DNA of 38,540 nucleotides from positions 1 to 38,540 of the forward strand of contig CALXAR010000009.1 in NCBI GenBank assembly GCA_944386345.1, given 5' to 3'. The notes beneath the pieces were generated by a model. It ran no database searches, was not told the origin of the DNA, and worked only from the letters and a program-made list of their open reading frames with translations. A program made the position numbers and the translations under genes. This stretch comes from an uncultured Clostridia bacterium (lineage in GTDB: Bacteria; Bacillota; Clostridia; TANB77; CAG-465). Positions 37,051 to 38,540 of this stretch are shown here, piece after piece (the stretch's first letter is position 1; each line of letters starts with the position of its first letter).

Positions 37051-38413
37051 GTGAATTAAAAATTCACTCGCACTTCGTGCCTTAAATTTTAAGTCTATCT
37101 TTTTTATTGAAGGTAGGCTTATTTTTATATTAATTATATAATTTTATTGAGGTATTTTATGAATTTTTTAGATAATATTTTAGATGAACAATCTCATATC
37201 ATTGGTCATAGAAATCATATTATTCAAGATATTTTTAAAGATCATTGGGATGCATTTTTAGCTTCTACTCCCAATGTTCGTTTTGTTGTTAAAGAAGAAA
37301 TTTCTAAATTTCTTCTTTGTGGCTCAATATCCTCTGGTTACTCTGTTTATGATTGTAATGTTTGTGGTAACTATGCCTATGTTCCTTTTACTTGCAAATC
37401 TCGCTTTTGCCCTTCTTGTGGTGTGAATTCCTGTATCAACCGTTCTAACCTCATGCCTTCTAGATGTATCGATTGTCCTCATAGACATATTACTTTTACT
37501 ATTCCTTCTTCTCTTTGGCCTTTTTTTCAAAAAGATAGGTCTTTACTAAATGATCTATTTGATGCTGCTTCCTTTACTATACTTTCTTGGTTTAAGGGAA
37601 TTTCTAAAATGGATTCTTTTATTCCTGGTATTGTATGCACTTTTCATACTTTTGGTCGTGATTTAAAATGGAATCCTCATATTCACATGATTGTTACTGA
37701 AGGAGCTATGGGACGCATTACACATTGGAAATCTTTCGATTTTTTTCCTTTTGATATGCTTCGTAAAAGATTTTTGACAAAACTACTCTATAATTTATCT
37801 AAAAAAATTCTCTCTGCTGACTTTAAAAAAATTAAATCTAACCTTTACAAAGAGAACGGTAAAGGTTTTTATGTTCATGCTCCTAAAAAAACAGTTTCTA
37901 ATGTTTCCTCCATTTTAAAATATATTACTCGCTATACTGGTAGACCTGCTATGGCTGAGTCTCGTATTTTATCTTATGATGGCGATTTCGTTTCTTTTTA
38001 TTAAGACAGACATGAAGATAACCAAAGAATTGAAGAAAAAATACATGTATTTGATTTTTTCAAAAAACTTATTATTCATATTCCAGAAAAAGGTTTTCAT
38101 ATGATTAGATATTATAGCCTTTATGCTATGAAAAAATCTAAAACTAATATTCTTAAAAGGGTAAAAGAAAAACTTACCCAGCCTCTTAAATGGTTGGATA
38201 AGCTTTTCTTCCATTTCAAGTGCAACCCTTTAAAATGCACTTGCGGAAACTATTTAAAATTTCAATACGTTGTACCCGCTTCAAAAGTACAACATCTTAG
38301 CAATCTCCTCCGATTTCTAAGATACTTTTAGTTTAACATATTTTATTTTTCATGTCCTTTTTATTTTTCTGATGAACATCTTGTTCTATACTAGGAAAAG
38401 AAATTTCCTAGTA
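37051..38413 (+). mobile_element. IS91-like rolling-circle insertion sequence (approximate ends)
   Basis: The element surrounds the broken transposase gene. Its left side starts with inverted repeat GTGAATT/AATTCAC (37051-37067) and GCACTTCGTGC (37070-37080); its right side holds the 12-bp hairpin 38387-38415. TACAAGAAAA occurs just outside the left end (37041-37050) and again at the right hairpin (38414-38423). IS91 elements need a tetranucleotide such as CAAG next to one end and make no target duplication, so the CAAG at the right may be that site and the full ten-base match chance. Ends are not certain. Confidence 0.45.
37159..38331 (+). pseudogene. IS91-family HUH transposase with an in-frame stop
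   Basis: The ATG at 37159 lies behind a weak AGG ribosome binding site. A zinc-ribbon follows (YDCNVCGNYAYVPFTCKSRFCPSCG, residues about 60-85), then HIHMIVTEG with the HUH metal site (about 174-182), then the catalytic-Tyr region SSILKYITRYTGRPAM (about 252-267). At 38002-38004 a TAA replaces an expected aromatic codon (DFVSFY-stop-DRHEDNQRIEE); the same frame then continues normally through the C-terminal zinc part (CNPLKCTCG) to 38331. One substitution thus splits a 390-codon gene. Catalytic motifs lie before the stop, so the truncated product may keep part of its chemistry, but the gene is probably inactive. Confidence 0.8.
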
Positions 38414-38415
38414 TA
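38387..38415 (+). repeat. Perfect hairpin at the right end of the IS91-like element
   Basis: TATACTAGGAAA and TTTCCTAGTATA are perfectly complementary around a five-base AGAAA loop. It lies 55 bases after the transposase and may be the subterminal hairpin at one end of the element; it lacks a T run, so it is unlikely to be a terminator. Confidence 0.5.
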
Positions 38416-38423
38416 CAAGAAAA

Positions 38424-38455
38424 ATACACTCTAACATTTAAATATTAGAGTGTAT
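38424..38455 (-). terminator. Terminator of the surface-protein gene at the right edge
   Basis: On the minus strand ATACACTCTAA and TTAGAGTGTAT form an 11-base perfect stem with a ten-base loop, followed by a T run, 14 bases after the stop codon at 38469. Confidence 0.75.
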
Positions 38456-38468
38456 AGTTTGATATTAG

Positions 38469-38540
38469 CTATTCATTAGCTTTTCTTTTATTTCTTATCA
38501 TAACAAATGCTATTCCACATACTGATAGAATTGCTACTGC
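38469..38540 (-). CDS. C-terminal tail of a wall-anchored surface protein (partial)
   Basis: Only the last 23 residues are visible: a hydrophobic span AVAILSVCGIAFVMI followed by RNKRKANE and the stop codon. This is the end of a sortase-type sorting signal, with the anchoring motif beyond the right edge. It resembles the tail remnant at 4619-4729 and suggests another large adhesin encoded upstream. Nothing can be said of the rest. Confidence 0.6.
   Translation of the reverse strand, partial: AVAILSVCGIAFVMIRNKRKANE

Noticed and set aside
37324-37530. Minus-strand open frame of 68 codons inside the IS91-like transposase
   Set aside because: It is antisense to the conserved zinc-ribbon segment and is rich in Arg and Thr as an artefact of the opposite strand.

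Overview
The window is very AT-rich DNA from a spore-forming member of the Bacillota, most likely an uncultured, probably gut-associated, Clostridia. The pointers are the low GC, strong GGAGG-type ribosome binding sites, a dipicolinate synthase subunit A gene, NatAB-type ABC transporters, long-form RelA/SpoT, cardiolipin synthase, and cell-wall adhesins with sortase-type tails. The placement is inferred from gene content only. Almost every intact gene is on the minus strand, so the window should be read from right to left.

Right edge (37.0-38.5 kb): the C-terminal tail of a wall-anchored surface protein enters from outside. Next to it is an IS91-type HUH transposase gene broken by one in-frame stop. 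30.6-37.0 kb: operon recJ - relA/spoT-like - metallo-beta-lactamase-fold hydrolase - ung - ATP-grasp, closed by a hairpin terminator. The Rel protein has lost its hydrolase active site but keeps the synthetase site. 22.4-30.6 kb: operon queA - ABC ATPase - ABC permease fused to a CPBP protease - tgt - cardiolipin synthase - patatin, with a terminator that overlaps the last stop codon. 20.7-22.4 kb: dpaA-folD. 20.2-20.7 kb: a lone plus-strand gene for a transglutaminase-like protein, divergent from an EamA transporter. 17.3-19.1 kb: ogt, two GNAT acetyltransferases and the HU gene. 13.9-17.2 kb: MYG1-family protein, a small deoxyribosyltransferase-like protein and a NatAB ABC exporter.

9.5-13.9 kb is worn accessory DNA. 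It holds the C-terminal ends of a LysR and a TetR regulator, a truncated aldo/keto reductase, a membrane-linked XRE regulator, a hypothetical protein, and an NAD(P)H-hydrate dehydratase fused in frame to a complete CsaA-like tRNA-binding domain. 6.8-9.2 kb: uvrB and a HAD-like gene. 4.1-6.8 kb is the most unusual part. Two cassettes of about 500 bp share an almost identical perfect-consensus promoter, leader, start region and terminator, yet encode divergent unknown proteins of 109 and 111 aa with clearly higher GC than the surroundings. They are separated by remnants of a wall-anchored protein and an IS200 transposase, and followed by a broken ISNCY/IS1202-like element. 1-3.86 kb: the first 1285 codons of a giant thioester-domain/Cna-B adhesin that runs off the left edge.

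The housekeeping blocks combine DNA repair and replication (RecJ, Ung, UvrB, Ogt, HU), stringent response (Rel), tRNA queuosine modification (QueA, Tgt), membrane lipids (cardiolipin synthase, patatin) and one-carbon/spore metabolism (FolD, DpaA). The surface-protein and IS-rich ends look like the variable parts of the locus.
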